Source: Sphagnum magellanicum (lineage: Eukaryota > Streptophyta > Sphagnopsida > Sphagnales > Sphagnaceae). From it: DNA of 64,000 nt. The translations under genes were made by a program, and so were the position numbers. The notes below the pieces were generated by a model. The model saw nothing but the letters and a program-made list of their open reading frames with translations, was not told where the DNA came from and ran no database searches. Location: positions 14,791,390 to 14,855,389 of the forward strand of contig CM038911.1 of the NCBI GenBank assembly GCA_021904315.1, given 5' to 3'. Positions 22,161-35,652 of the stretch are shown piece by piece. Positions within the stretch are counted from its first letter, which is position 1. The number at the start of each line of letters is the position of its first letter.

Positions 22161-25100
22161 TACTACAAAATAACATCTACATACATTGTTAGAAATGGGT
22201 ACATTCACAAAATAAAGACCTAGGGGTGCACCCTTAGTAAGGATTTCGATGATTGCTTATTTTGAAAGATTTTGGATATATTAGGAATATTCCATTTATA
22301 AGTTGCAAAAAGTCATAAGAAAGTCCTTTTGATTCAAAAAATGTTACATTATACTTTCATGTGAGTATTTGTTTTAAGAATTTCTCCAAAATTATATCAT
22401 TTTCAAGTCCTTGAAGAATCATTTATGAGTTATTTCAAGCAGTAAAAACACTATAAAACATTGGTTACATTGATTAATCAATGTTTTGAAAATTCAAATT
22501 TCATTAGATTCGTTTCAAATTATTGCACATGTTTCCACAATATATTAAAAACATTATCATCAAAACGTATAATAGAAATGTTCGATATTAATATTTTTTT
22601 GGCATGAAAATATGAAAAACAAAACATTGTTTATAGCTCCTATGGCTCCTATATTTGTGAATGTACGTAGATGTTTGTTATCACAAATACTACTACTAAA
22701 GACAATATTGTAGCAATATCTATTGCTAGTAACATTATTGCACCATAAGTTCTTACCAATGCAAAGACATTTTGTATTAGAGATGCGTGTGGCGATAACA
22801 AGTCACTTGTGGCAATGGTGAGGAGCATGAGAATGGAAAAATATAACCCTTGTCGATAAGTTAATAATTAGGAATCATGTGCAATAAGCTATTGATAATG
22901 TTAAGCACCACACATTCTCATTTTTCAAACATTTTTACTATGGTACTAGTAAATTAACACCTTCATTAACACAAAAAGTTAAGGCAAAAATAACATTACC
23001 ATGTAATCAAACATGCCATCTATTTATAGAAAAATTATGGTAGGTTTGAATGGTGATAGTTACTTTCAATTTTATGTTCTACATTATCTCCATGTCTAAA
23101 CACACCTTTAATAATTTCATTGCTACAAGAATGAATGTTCATTTGCATCACAAATAACTAACATATAAATGTTATGAACTAAGAATCAACACAATAATTT
23201 GATGCATCTAAAAAGAGATTAGTCACCTAAATACATTAAAAAAAAGACTTGGTGTTCAAATACACATGCAAAAATATCTCATATGATAACTTGTTTAAAT
23301 TTGGTGCCCTCAATGACCTAAACATAAATGGTAGAATCCATCATTTTCTTGTAATCCTTGATGCATTCTCAAAGCATAAAACTCATTCACTTGTTATCAA
23401 GTCACACATGATGATAGTCAATCACAAATCTTATTGTTTGGCACATCAAATGCATATGCTAATTTTCTTGGGGAGCTCCTTCATTTCCACAATAGGTAAC
23501 AATGATTGCATAGTTTTTTAGGCTTTTGGTTTTTGAATCTCAAAATGGGTGAAACTCTGGAAACTTTTCATTGAATAGATTTTCTATAAATGCGTTACAA
23601 ATTACAAAATAATTCATTGAAGTAAAATTTTGAAATCAATATATCCTACCAATGAAATCAAGTCTTGGGGTGACAATGAATGTAAACAGCTTTACATTAC
23701 TTACATCAACCAAAACATTGTTTGGGGGATATTATGTGAATGAACGTTTTTTTCCCATCTTATTATTACTTGATTTTTTAATATGCACATATTTAAGTCA
23801 CTCTAAATTTAATTATAATTTTTGGTTTTCATCAAATATTGATACCATATATTTATTTAAATTTTTAGTTTTAATATTTGAAGTTATGAGGAATGATTAT
23901 TATACAATTGAAAATGATAAGATCATATGATAAGATTTTTAATATATATATGATATGTACTTACAAATTTTCCAATTAAGTAATTGGGAGGTGGTAGAGC
24001 AAAATAATCATATAAATTTTAAGTATTTTCAAAATGATTCAAATGCTTTAATTGTCAATGGTGTGAAGAGATCCATATGCAACAAGGTTGGCACATCTAT
24101 TTGCCACATTGGTTTTTTTCAACACATCCACACAAAGTGGTAGGAATGAAATTGAAGCAAACACTAATGTCACAACAAAATGCCATGGGTCAAATATTTC
24201 AAATGGCTCAACATGCTAGCATGTTTATAAAATTCTTCCAAGACTAATGGATTAAATTGTGAATCAAGTTGTCAAAATTCTATAATGAAAGGTTCTTTCC
24301 TAGCATATAGGTTATGTAAAATGTGCAAAATCTCATTGTTGGACCAAAAAGATGAAAATCCAATATATAAAAAATGAGTTTACATTTCTACAACCTAAAC
24401 GATGCTCCCATGTTCTTATATGCCATCATACACTTCAAGGTGACATGGTGTGATAATGTCAGAATCCAATATCAAAAGAAATCTTGCCTTCGATTTGATG
24501 GTGAGGATGTCATAATAACCCTCACTTTTCCTTATGTTGTCACAAATGCTAACACATCTTAGCTATGTGATTATCTTATTAGTTGAAAAAACCTAGGATA
24601 ATCACAACATGTGATATTAGATGTATGGTTACCAATTTTTATTTTTATTTTTTTAAAAACAAAAGATGAATATGCATGAATTATGATTTGGTTTAAGCAA
24701 GAAATGCACTTTGATAGCAAAAAAACACATGGACCATGAGAATTCTTTTGTAATAACTCAAAAGCCTTGAAATTGCAACTATAAAGACATTTTTTGCATG
24801 TAACTTAATAAAGAATTGTATGATCACATGTATATTTCTTGGACCATGTTTCATTTCATGATGTTATTCTAATTATTGGTACTAAAGTTGAACTTATTGG
24901 ATCTAACATAATCTTATTATAAAATTAATTATAATTTTATATTAAAAAAACCAATATATAAACCCCATTTTTTATTTATGTATTTTTGAAAATCAAAGAA
25001 GTGTGTTCTCCCTTGGGATCAAATAAATTCTACTTGCCTTAAATTTGGAAATCAACAAGCAAAAATTTCTTATGCACCCAAAAATCATTCTTTCAAAAAA

Positions 25101-25690
25101 ATCAACAACGAGAACCCACACAAGAATTATTAAACTCGCAAGTTTTAAAATTTCACTAGATTCAAAGAGAAACATCAAATCAATCCTTGACGAAGAATTT
25201 CATTTGATAATTTTTTAAAAAAAAAATTATCTAAACTATGAACAAGATCAATGTGATGAACATATGTTGTGACATGAAAATCAAAACCTTGCTAATAAAT
25301 TCTTTGGAAAATATTGCAAGGTGTGAAATGTGATTCTTGCCATGATGAAAGAAACTCCAACCTAAGCATGCATGATTCCTAAATAAAACACCAAATCATA
25401 AATTTATGTGTGAAGTAAAACTCCATAGTGGGGACCTTCCCAAAATAAGGGCCTAGGAAAAGGTAGTTACCAAGTCTAGCCCCATATCTTGGGAAGGACC
25501 TTATAACTCAATGTTGTGGAAGTATCATAAAAATACATATTCACACCCCTTCCTTGTGGAGAATGAAAGAAAACAATTCATAAGAGCATTGCAAAATGGC
25601 AATATGTTACATAAATTTTCATAGTTGGTTGTTTCATGGTGCACTTGTTGCCTTGGGATTGCATCACCAAACCACAACACCCTTATGCCA

Positions 25691-25795
25691 TTCGACCAAC
25701 ATTACTACACAAAAAATGATTAAGTTTTTAGGGTTAGAGCCACTCGACCAACATTACTACACAAAAAATGATTTAAGTTTTTAGGGTTAGACCCA
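25691..25795 (+). repeat. Direct duplication, 52-bp period
   Basis: TCGACCAACATTACTACACA followed by AAAAATGAT and AAGTTTTTAGGGTTAGA occurs at 25692 and again at 25744, nearly identical, with one extra T in the second copy. It is a young tandem duplication in spacer DNA. Confidence 0.85.
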
Positions 25796-26495
25796 CAATC
25801 TTGCATTGACATGGAATTGTTTGGGTTGTCACAACATGCCCACAAGAATCAAAATGCATGCCATTCCCAATCTCACAATATTTTTTTAACAAAACCCTCC
25901 CCAAACCCTCACAAAAAAAAAAAAAAAAAACACCATTTTAAAAAAGTTGTAATAAGAAAAACAATGACAACACAAAGAAACACCAACACCATAAGACAAA
26001 AAAACTTTGTTAGAATTTTAAAACGTAAAACATTTTTGCATATATTTTTAAAAAACAATAGTTCAAGTTACTTTAACAAATGTTTCAAAATCCTACCTTA
26101 TCCTCCTTAATCAAATGAATGTTATAATCATTTTGTTGTCACTATTATCATTGATCACGACAATAATTTCAAATCTTTTTCTTCAAGCTAAGTAAGGGAT
26201 CCAAAAACTTTTAAGTCACCATTCTAATTGTAAGTGTTTTGGAAATCTCTCAAAGTGTTCAACAACTATTTTGTCTCACACACACACACACACAAACTTG
26301 AATCTTTTGTATGCCAAAGTAAACATATCGCATGGGTGGTAGCTTTGCTACTTGATGTGAATACATTGTAATGAAAAAGGTTTGAAATTGAGTTCTATCT
26401 CATAGCATGGATTTTTTTTTAAAAAAATATTTTAAAATTATTTTATTTTATTTTATTTTATTTTATTTTTTTAAAAAATATTTTATTTTATTTTG

Positions 26496-26870
26496 CAAGT
26501 TTGTAAGGTAGCCAAAACTGGTGATCATCAACAAGAAGACTCATTCAGCCAAATTTGGCTATAGACCTGATTTGAAAGTAGAAAATGTTAAGAATCCTTT
26601 GGCTACCTGTTGGAACCTGTTGTAAAAAGCTGGAGATGTTTATTATTCTTTTAAAAAAATTTAAATCGAAAAATCTGGCGAAATAGGGCCATTTTGTGAA
26701 TTAATTTTTTTTCCCACAAAAAAATCCTTTGTATGTGTCGAAACATAATAATACTATATGTCAAATCGGAAAAAAAAAAAAAGAAAAAAAAAGGCGAAAC
26801 CCTACCTCGCCCCTAACAAAAAAAACACTGGCGAGTTTGATGACACGTGTGCACGCCAGGTGGCGAAAGG
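26496..26870 (+). promoter_or_regulatory. Promoter-boundary module copy C, upstream of the patatin-like gene
   Basis: Carries AGCCAAATTTGGCT at 26547-26560 followed by ATAGACCT, then GAAAGTAGAAAATGTTAAGAATCC (about 26574, matching copy A), TTTGGCTACCTGTTGG, TCTGGCGAAATAG (about 26676), AAGGCGAAACCC (26791), ACTGGCGAGTTT (26829) and CCAGGTGGCGAAAGG (26857). Same order and same direction toward the gene as copies A and B. It marks the change from (TTTTA)n-rich spacer to genic sequence. Confidence 0.55.
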
Positions 26871-27395
26871 TGGTGCACTTTTTCAATCGGGAATCGGTCG
26901 GAGACGGACGCTTTAGTTGTGCCGCTTTCCTCAAACACGTGTGTCTCTTTGAGCGCCACAAAAGCGTTCGATCAGTTTTGTTCTGTTTTTGTTTTGTTTT
27001 GTTTTGTTTGTTTTTTTTTTCTGTTTTTGCTTCCTTTTTCCGACGATGAAAATTCAGTAGCCTAGGGTTTGCAAACCGGAAGAAGACGAAGATAGACGAA
27101 GACGAAGAAAGACAGGATCGGGATGTCGATGCTCGACATCTGCAGGAAACGATTTTTTCACTATTGTGTGTTCAAGCGTCGATTCCTTTCATTTGCTCTT
27201 CAGTTCTGATGAGAGAAGAGCTTTGAGAGAGCAGCAGGGCGAGTGCAAATTATTCATGCCGCCTCCTCTTTCTCCTTCTGCTTGTGTCGTTTCGGTTTTC
27301 AGTTTCACGATGTTTTGAAAGCTCTGTAGATCGTCAATTGCTGATCGTCGTCCCTTTTCTTCATCATCATCATCATCATCATCGCTGCAGATAAG

Positions 27396-28102
27396 GTAAA
27401 GCAGCAACTCCCTCCCTCCTCCCTCCTCCTACGCGATTCCTTTTACTTCTTACTTGTTACAACCATTCTTTCCTTCGATTTACACACCATTGTTATTGTT
27501 AAGCTTGTTTGTAATTCCTACAACTCTGCTTTTAACCTTTTTTTTTTTTTTTTTCAATTCTTCTTTTCTTGTGGTTTGCAGTTTGTATCTTTGTTTGTTT
27601 GTTAGACTTCTACTTTTTTTTCTTGTTTTTGTTTTTAATTTCTTTTGGTTTTGTTTTGTTTTGTTTTGCTTTGCTTTGCTTTTCGCTTCTTTCTCCAGGT
27701 ATGAATGTATGTATGTATGTATGTATGTATGTTATGGAGTGTGGATTCATTACCAGAAATGAGGTTTTTGGATTAGAGATATTGTATCCAGTTTCATTAC
27801 CTTTTGCTTTTTCAATTCTTCTTTTGCTCAAGGGTTTGCAGTTTGTAAGTTTTTTTGTTTTGTTTTGTTATGTTTTTTCTTTTTCTTTTTCCCTTTTTTT
27901 CTTTCCTCCAGGTATATATGTATGTATGTTGTGGATGGGAATTGGTTACCAGATATGAGGTTTCTGCATTACAGATATTTGCATCCAGTTCCATCATGTG
28001 AATTTTCTTTGTGGTTGCACCTTTGATATGGGGTCTTTATTGGAAAGAGCAAGTGAAAGGATTTAAACAAGTAGGTAATACAGTGCGTGGTTTTTCATGC
28101 AG
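27396..28102 (+). other. Predicted 5'-leader intron of the patatin-like gene
   Basis: A donor (ATAAG|GTAAAG, at 27396) follows a purine/ATC-repeat leader exon, and a pyrimidine-rich acceptor (TTTTTCATGCAG|AA, ending at 28102) sits 13 nt before the first in-frame ATG of the coding sequence. The interval contains pyrimidine tracts, a (GTAT)n microsatellite near 27706-27732 and the tandem duplication listed below. Splice sites are inferred from sequence only. Confidence 0.5.
27553..27999 (+). repeat. Tandem duplication within the leader intron
   Basis: Two copies share, in order: TTTTTCAATTCTTCTTTT, GGTTTGCAGTTTGTA, a T/G-rich tract, TTTCTCCAGGTAT followed by ATGTATGTATGT, TTACCAGAAATGAGGTTT, GATATT and TGCATCCAGTTYCAT. 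Copy 1 spans about 27553-27805 and copy 2 about 27811-27999; copy 2 is shorter through loss in the tract. Each copy carries its own TTGCAG and CTCCAG acceptor-like sites, so alternative leader exons are possible. Confidence 0.7.
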
Positions 28103-28115
28103 AAGGAAGGAAGGG

Positions 28116-31100
28116 ATGGTGAGGATATTAGCCACAGGATTGGGGTTAGGGACAGAATTTTCGTCTTGTATCCAGCAAGGTGTGCACTGCAGAACAAGCT
28201 TAGGGAATGGAATTCAAATGAAACCATTAGCAGCCATGGCATCATTCCGTCGGTCCAAATTTATGACCACTCCTATCTTGAACATGCAAGTAAATCTCTC
28301 CTTGCCTAATTTGAAATTTGCAGCCTTCAAATTCTTTGAGAATATCTCTAGCAGGTTTGGGACAAAGGAGAACGGATCAGCATCGTCATCTGCTAAGCAG
28401 TTAGAGAATTGGAATTCAAATCCAAGTGAGGATATTGTGGAGGGTGAGGAGGCTCTAGATGGAACGTCAGTTGGAATTGAGGATGGAAATTCCCAGGATA
28501 ATAATGCCAAGCAGATTGCAATTAGGGAGACTCTAGTTGTGACACTTCAGGAGGAGAGCATCAGAGCTGGAATCCTGGACTTGGCAGGAGCAGCAGGTGT
28601 GGAAGAGGAAGAGAAGGTAGCGACTGTGACCCCAGACGATAGGAACCCATCCATTCTTTGGGAGCAGAGGGAGAAGGATGTTACAGCAGAGTTAGAACGA
28701 AAGATTTTCACAAGCCCTGGGTTCAGCTTCTCAGCAGCAGGATTGCTCTTTCCTTATCATTTAGGTGTGTGTGAATGCCTCATCAAGCATGGCTATATCA
28801 CGGTAATCCTTATGAGTTTCTTCTCTTTATTTGTCATCCTCTGCCCCATGTCAGTTCTGTAGCTCAATCTTAATGCAATCTCTTAAGATCAAAACTGCTG
28901 TATTGATCTGCACATTCTTGTCTGTTGCTCCTCTTCTTATCTTCCTCTTTTTTTTATTTATTGTTTTTGGTTCTGAAAGTCTAGCATATGAGCCCTTTGG
29001 AAATTAGGAATGAAGTACACACTCTTGGCAACCAGAGCAGCTTGTGCACGAATATTGGTTACCATGTGCCATGCACTGAGTACTTGTTAAGTAAGAGGGA
29101 TGTTTAAAATGGTCTCAGACAACAAATATGTGATGATCCCAGCAAAGATATCCATGCTTTTCAGAATGAGGAGCCGTTAGAATAGGATAACAGTCCTATT
29201 GCCAGAAACTCAGGTAGTGAATTCCAAAGAAGGGAGGGTGTGAAGAGAGTGTGTTTGAGAAAGGAAAATGGTGGGGCTATGACAGGAGGATACACCACTA
29301 GCAGGGTCATCAGCTGGAGCACTTGTATGTGCCGTTGTTGGAGGAGGCCTTAGTATGTATGATGCTCTCCAAGCCACAAAGGAGCTTGCTCATGATTGCC
29401 GCACTTATGGGACTGCCTTCCGTCTTGGGGTTTCTCTCATCCCCTTCTCTTTTGATTTCTGCCTCAAACTCAGTTTTGGCAACAGCATTTGCTTAGGTTT
29501 TCAAACAGAGATTCTTGAAAATTGACAAAAAAAATTTAATCACAGTTTGGAAATTCTCTTATTTAGGCTGGGTCTTACCTTTCTGTACATTTCAGTTCAT
29601 GGGAAACTGCTTCTTTGGGTTTTCTATTTAAGGTTTACCACCCATTTGGTTTGGTGATCAAATTTGGAGTTCTGTTGCACAAAGGTTCTCAAAGTTTTCA
29701 TCACAATACCCAGAGTTTCTGATCTGGGTATTATTTTTGATCCCAATCCCAGGACCAGTTCTCCACCAATTCCTGTCCTGGCATATCTGAAAGGCAATGA
29801 TGGCAAAGGTTACTTTCTGATGGTCAGAGATATTTCCTAAAAGTGAAAGCACTTGCACCTGGTTTAGTTTTAGGCAACCTATGGAGATATTTTTTGGGCC
29901 TAAGATGGTTGCACTCTGTTCATTCAGGCTGTTTTGAGGAACTTCCTGGAGAGGTTTTTGCCTGAAGATACGCATGAAAAGGTCAATGGCAAGATTCGTG
30001 GTATGTTTGAGTTTTTGACTTCTGTTGTTTGTAAGTGAAGGATTGGCACACTGCTGGTGACAGATGCAGAATATTTAAGATGTGCAGCATTGATAAAATA
30101 TGAGTCAATTACTGGTCAAACTTTGAGGTCACAATTAGAGTTGCAATGGTTGTAGAGTGCAAACTAGTTGATATCTTTCTCAATGACTAAATCTTTTTTG
30201 CAATCCTTTGATTTCATGATACTGGGGTTTCAAGTCCTGAATTGTACCTTTTCTGTATTTTATAAAGAAGTGTAGACAAGGTGAAGTTCCTCTCAGATAA
30301 TTGTTGTGAATAGTCTTGTTATGGTCTTTGCAAATAAATAGATTCATTGTGGTGGTCATTGTTTTGACCTGTAGATTCACCTAAGAATGGTTTCTGGGGA
30401 TGGGACAGTCGCAGTGACGCAAGTGTTCCGGCAACCAAGAGGGTTATTAGTGGATTCCTTTGACTCTAAAGAGGACCTTATCAATGCACTTCACACATCA
30501 TGCTTCATACCTGGGTACAGATTTGCAGTATCAAAGCCTAAAAGTGCCATTCTGTTTTTTGCTCTCATGTTTTCTCTTCTTTGGTTTGGGAAGGATATTT
30601 GTCGCTACCTCAATAGCATCTCATCCAAATTGGAGAAAACTTGGGAAAATGAGGAAATTAGTGCTGTCATGGAGACTACTGTGCAGTGTTTAGTTCTCAA
30701 TGTCAGCATGTTTTGTGTGCAGGTACTTGGCACCAAGGCCGGTGACTATTTTCCGAGATCGTGTTTGCATTGATGGCGGCCTGACACTTTTCATGCCCCC
30801 TACAGTTGCTGACAAAACAGTATGTATTCACAGACTTTTTCCCCTAGAGTCCCAATCCAATGCATGTGCATTAGGAGCCAGTTTTGAAGGATGAAATGTA
30901 TCAGCTTTGACCATGAACTCTTATTGCTAATTTCAATAGCCAGGTTCCTAAGGTTATGAATATGAGACAGGAAATTGTTCATTTCCATTGATTTGTCAAA
31001 CTCCAGCAAGCTCCTTACAACATGCAGGAAGTGATGTATCTGAAGTAGTTGTCTGTCCATTTGGTTCAATTTCAGGCAGCCATGAAAGAGAGCTTGGATG

Positions 31101-31858
31101 TGAGTTTCAATGGGTCAAAAATGTTAAGATACATCCTAAGAACCTAGATATCATCAGACTTACTATGATGGGATGATGTCTCTTGTTGTCTCACAAAAAT
31201 GCAATGCTCTCTCTTCCTGTTCAAAACTGTTGAGAAAATGGTATAACTGTGGTCTTGTAAATATATTCATAAAAAATGGGCATTCACGTCCAATGTTGCT
31301 GCTGCTGCTAAGTGTAGGCATCACTATGTCTTTTGTGAAGGTACGAGTGTGTGCCTTTCCATCATATGCACCAGAGGGCATCAGCCCTGACTGCAGTCCT
31401 GTGGAAGGTCGGGCCAGCATCCGACAGGTTCCATACACATCCTTGAACCTTTTGCTCAGTACAAAATACATATTGCTGCTCTTCTGGTCTAAAGTTTTTT
31501 GTGTTACCAGTTCCTGCAATGTGGGAACTGAGTTGATCTTGGCTGTAATTTTTGTGTCTTGTTTTCATCTGAATGATGACTGCTTGAGTATATGCTTAAC
31601 AATGAGCATCTGTTCTTGAGTAAATTTTCACAAGAACCTCTTCTGACGTTGGTTGTGGGGTGGCAGCTATTTAACTGGGCATTGGAACCTGCAGAAGATG
31701 AGATCTTGGATGAGCTTTTCCTCTTGGGCTACCAGGATGCTCTAGTGTGGGTCAATCAGCAGCAGACAATTTTGTCCCCTCATTCAAATGGAGCAGCAAC
31801 ACAGACTGGAAGACCTCCTCCACCTCTTGAAAACCTTAGCCAAACATCTTCCATTTAA
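28116..31858 (+). CDS. Patatin-like phospholipase / acyl hydrolase, probably plastid-targeted
   Basis: Seven coding exons give 461 residues: 28116-28802, 29286-29429, 29928-30000, 30409-30514, 30723-30819, 31341-31427 and 31667-31858; phases agree at every junction and all introns are GT-AG. The start is the first in-frame ATG after a TGA. Residues 1-60 are Ser/Thr/Met-rich and basic, which fits a transit peptide, followed by a variable acidic linker. The patatin fold starts about residue 203 (FSFSAAGLLFPYHLGV), with the nucleophile elbow GSSAG (Ser238) and the catalytic Asp in DGG (Asp354), forming the Ser-Asp dyad of the family. The C-terminal QLFNWALEPAEDE block resembles the Arabidopsis At1g33270-type proteins, a small plant family of patatin-domain lipases with poorly known substrate. 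Expected action is deacylation of membrane or storage lipid. Confidence 0.9.
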
Positions 31859-34800
31859 GTAAGCATCTCCACATTCATTATGTGTACACATTGTCCACAG
31901 TTCTTGAAGTATATGATGCTGACTCTGTGCAGCAGAAGTATGTACATTTGTGGTGCAAGTTTGCACCATTTAGACAAGAGTTCGGAAAAGACCGTTTTTG
32001 AGAGAAGAAATTGAAGCCCTAGCTGGTGGTGTTGGCAGTGAGAGTTTAGGGAAAACTATTGCCACTCTCTCATATCAGGTTAGGATTTTTGGTTATGAAT
32101 GCAGGTCTCAAAGAATCAACCCAACTCAATATCTAAATAGAAGAAAATTAATGCAAATCCAATGATGCAGGTGAATTATTATTACTTGATTTGTGTTATT
32201 TAAAATCAATCGAATTATGTTGATCGTTTAAACATCAGAGGCCTTCAATAGCACGTTTGATATTGGTTGCTACATAAATGTGTTAGTGTGGTACAACATG
32301 GGTGCCAACACTATCACAACTGACAAAGTCACATAAATAAAACATGCACACAAATGAATAAGAGGCATAATGAAGCATCAAATTTCATGTCTTCATCATG
32401 TTTTGGGCTTGGATTTTTGTTGTTGTTGGGGAATCACATTTTCTAAGACAAAAGAAAATTCGAACTACTCCTTGGGGATAACCTCCCAAACACAAAATGG
32501 TTGAAACTTTGTTCACATTGAATCAGGTTTTAACACATGAAATAAGATAAAATAAAACATACAAGAAATAAATTATCCTATTAAAAAATGCTTGACAAAA
32601 TTGCTAAAATGTGAAAAACATTTTGAGGTTGCAAATTCAACTTGAGAAATTTGCATCTTTTGATCCTTTTCAAATTATACCTTGTGAAAATGTTAGAATA
32701 TTAAGGAAATTTTTTTAATGTGGTTTTGAGTCTGAGTTATAATGGTCATTTTAGTTATAAGTATAATTGAGCAAAAATGGTGCCCTGGTTTCAAAATGGG
32801 TTTGAAACCAGGGCACCATTTTTACTCAATTATCATAATAATGTTTGATGTGATTTATTGAAAAAGTGAAATCACATTAGCTTTCCTTGTACTGCACTAC
32901 ACATCAAACATATGGAAAAAATATGTATATAGTTAATAAATTTATTTACTTGACTATGTAAGCTTTAATAATGGGTTTAAGTTGGGATATGGTTATCAAT
33001 AGAGCATTAGCTTCAATACATACATAATTTCTTTCTAGAGGAAATCATCCACCCAGAGAAGCCCCACTTCTTGGACCATGAATGCAAAGGTGATACACAA
33101 AATGTCATGTGTTTGAGTTTTGCTCACTCATGAAGCACATCTCAAAATTGTGGATTCCCATTTGATCACTAAAGTGAGTGCACATACAATGAGGAAGGCC
33201 TCCCATTGAGGTATGGGGGACTCCTAGCTTGATTCAAAGAAAAAGGGTCCAACAACTCGCATCTAAAATCCTTAGGTTTTCTTGTCTAACTTGGATTATG
33301 TTGGGTTATGGTTCTAGGTGAAAAAGCCCATTTGGTAGGGTTTATATATATATATAATGAGCTAATGAATGATTGATGTGTTTTTATCGCATTTACAAAA
33401 ACCCAAGAGCTGTTGTGCAAGGATATACTGGACACATTAGTGCGTGACGGTAGTTGTTTGTGTGTGCAGGCAGCCATAGGGAATAATAGTGAACAGCAAT
33501 AGGGAAATCGGTATGCGATAATAAGGGAATTGCAATGATAAGTCCCTTTACCCTGCAATGCTGTAACAAAGCAGTTGAATAATTTGTGTTGTTTCATAGT
33601 GTGATGCTAGATTGTAAATAATATAGGTATTCCCTTGCATGTAAACCTGTGATTTTTAAAACTTTTTTTTCAATCAAATGTCGTGAGTGAAAGCTCTCTA
33701 GTCATGAGGGAAAGCATTTAATGTGCAAAACACTCTCAATCATATCTGGGCAAATAGATCAAACTAAATGCAAAGTCCAAACATGCAATAAATTTGGTTT
33801 TAGTTGAGATGTTGGCATTCAACATCTTACCAACAACCACGGTGCAAGGTACCTCTATTGAAATTAGTTCGTCACATTGCATGCATCCTTAATTGCGATA
33901 GTAGTAGTAGTAGTAGTAGAGAACCAAACGAATGCATGCAATAAACTAGCAAGGCTGTGATGCTTAATTCTGAGACCCACCTCCATTCTTGAGGCTCTCT
34001 TTGTGTTAGTGCTAAATTTTCAATTTCTTAGCATAGCTTGTGATGATATTTAGTGTAGGGTTTTAAGTTTGAAGGTGGGGCATTCCCAGAACAAGGGGCC
34101 TAGAGCAAGCCAGTAGCTGACTTTGACACCACATTTCGGAAATGTCCCCACCCATAGGCTTTTACACCTTGTAAAGCACAAGGCAAACATTATTATGTTA
34201 CCTAGACATACCTAGATCATGAGAAATTGGAGGGAGAGGAATCTTATGGCTACTCCTTTAGGAGCTTTAGGAGGAGAGTAGCTTTAAGATCTCTTCTCTT
34301 TATGAGGAGGAATATTCATTGATGTAATGTGTCCTCCAAATATATAAGGAAATTTCTCTGAGTGCTTTACATGTAGGGTGAAGCTCAAGGCATCAAGTGC
34401 TACTGGAATAAGGGCCCATGGGAGGCGGAGTCGAGTGCAAGCTCAATTCCATTAAAGCATGTTGTTGAAGGCTTTACTGAGCGTAAAGACTTACTTGACA
34501 TTTTAATTTTTAATATTTTTTTCTTGTGATACCCACCGGGTATTACAGGGAAAAAAAGAAAAAAAGAAAAGAGTTGTGGGCATTTTGAAAAAGTAATGCA
34601 TGTGTCCTATGGGCATTTACATTTTTTGAAATGCCCATGAAATGCCTGCCCTTCATGGAGGAAAGATTACAAGCAATAAGGCACCCTTGAATTGCACTAA
34701 AGAAATCCGAGCAGGTCTTTACATAGGTGGACATTTAGTTGGTGGCATCTGTGTTGGAACTTGGAACATCAATTCTGTAGAGTGCATTGGCATAAAACAC

Positions 34801-35652
34801 AGTTGGTTAGGCCATGCCCCCTTCATCTTGAGATTCTCAGGGTCAACTGCTCTTTAAGATTTCATGTGACCAGCAAATAGTATAACATCATGAGGTCTAG
34901 CAAATAGTTCCTAATGATGCGTGCAGAATCTCTTGCTCCTACTGATTCTGTCAGATAATGGCCATTGATCAGACCTGGCTTGTGGCCCCCGGCCCTGGAG
35001 CCAGGGCCTCCCAACAATCATGGGCCCTTATCACCTACTAGAGTGACCCACTGAGACTTTACAGGCTTGTTGTGTGCCCTGCTATCATCCCCAAATCACA
35101 TATGTGACTTTAGGAGAGACAGGAGAGTGGGTGAGACTAACTCAGTGAGATTCCACAGCTAAATAATTGGAGTATCAAGTTTAGGGTTAGCTATCCTCAA
35201 TCCAGTCCATGTTGGGTTCATCTTTGGTTGGGCTAAGAAATGCATGGTAACAGAGTTAATGGAGAAAGAGTGCAAAGCATCTTGGGTGTGCAATCTGCCA
35301 TTTATTTGCTGACCCCACCACCCATGTGCCAAAATTGCTGAGTTGTTGTTCATTACTTACAACACTTGCCCATCTGCTTTTTGGTCCCCCATTTGCTCAT
35401 TCCTCACCTTACCCACCACCTGTTGCAATATTGATTCTTGTCTCAGATTTTTGGTTCTTGGGTCTAGCTTTTTTTCTTGCCTTTTGTTCATTCCCCCTCA
35501 TTCCTGTAATAAATGTGGGAGCATGAGGATGGGTCGGCAAGGAATAAGAAGAAAAATCCTGCCAAAAAAAATCAACAATGGGAACCCATCCATCAAAAGT
35601 ACAAGACAAATGAGAACACAAGAAGACACAACCCAAAGAAAAAACAAAAGCA
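31859..35652. other. 3' flank of the patatin-like gene and AT-rich spacer
   Basis: The first 250 bases may be 3' untranslated sequence. The rest has no supportable gene. A (TAG)n run lies at 33901-33919, a (TA)n run near 33343-33356. A somewhat GC-richer stretch at about 34900-35500 has only short ORFs. Confidence 0.5.
32763..32833. repeat. 33-bp stem, 5-nt loop snap-back hairpin
   Basis: The arms 32763-32795 and 32801-32833 are reverse complements except one position (C at 32772 opposite A at 32824). The loop is ATGGG. The core reads AAAAATGGTGCCCTGGTTTC. Weak complementarity continues about 10 nt outward. There is no target duplication or terminal motif to call a MITE. Confidence 0.95.

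Larger units (their letters stand above)
19431..26495. other. AT-rich spacer
   Basis: About 7 kb with no supportable gene. Tandem repeats inside are listed separately. A (CA)n run lies near 26278-26293, and a (TTTTA)n run near 26437-26470. Confidence 0.55.

Noticed and set aside
21600-22208. 202-codon minus-strand frame
   Set aside because: Made of the degenerate tandem repeat; composition is not protein-like.
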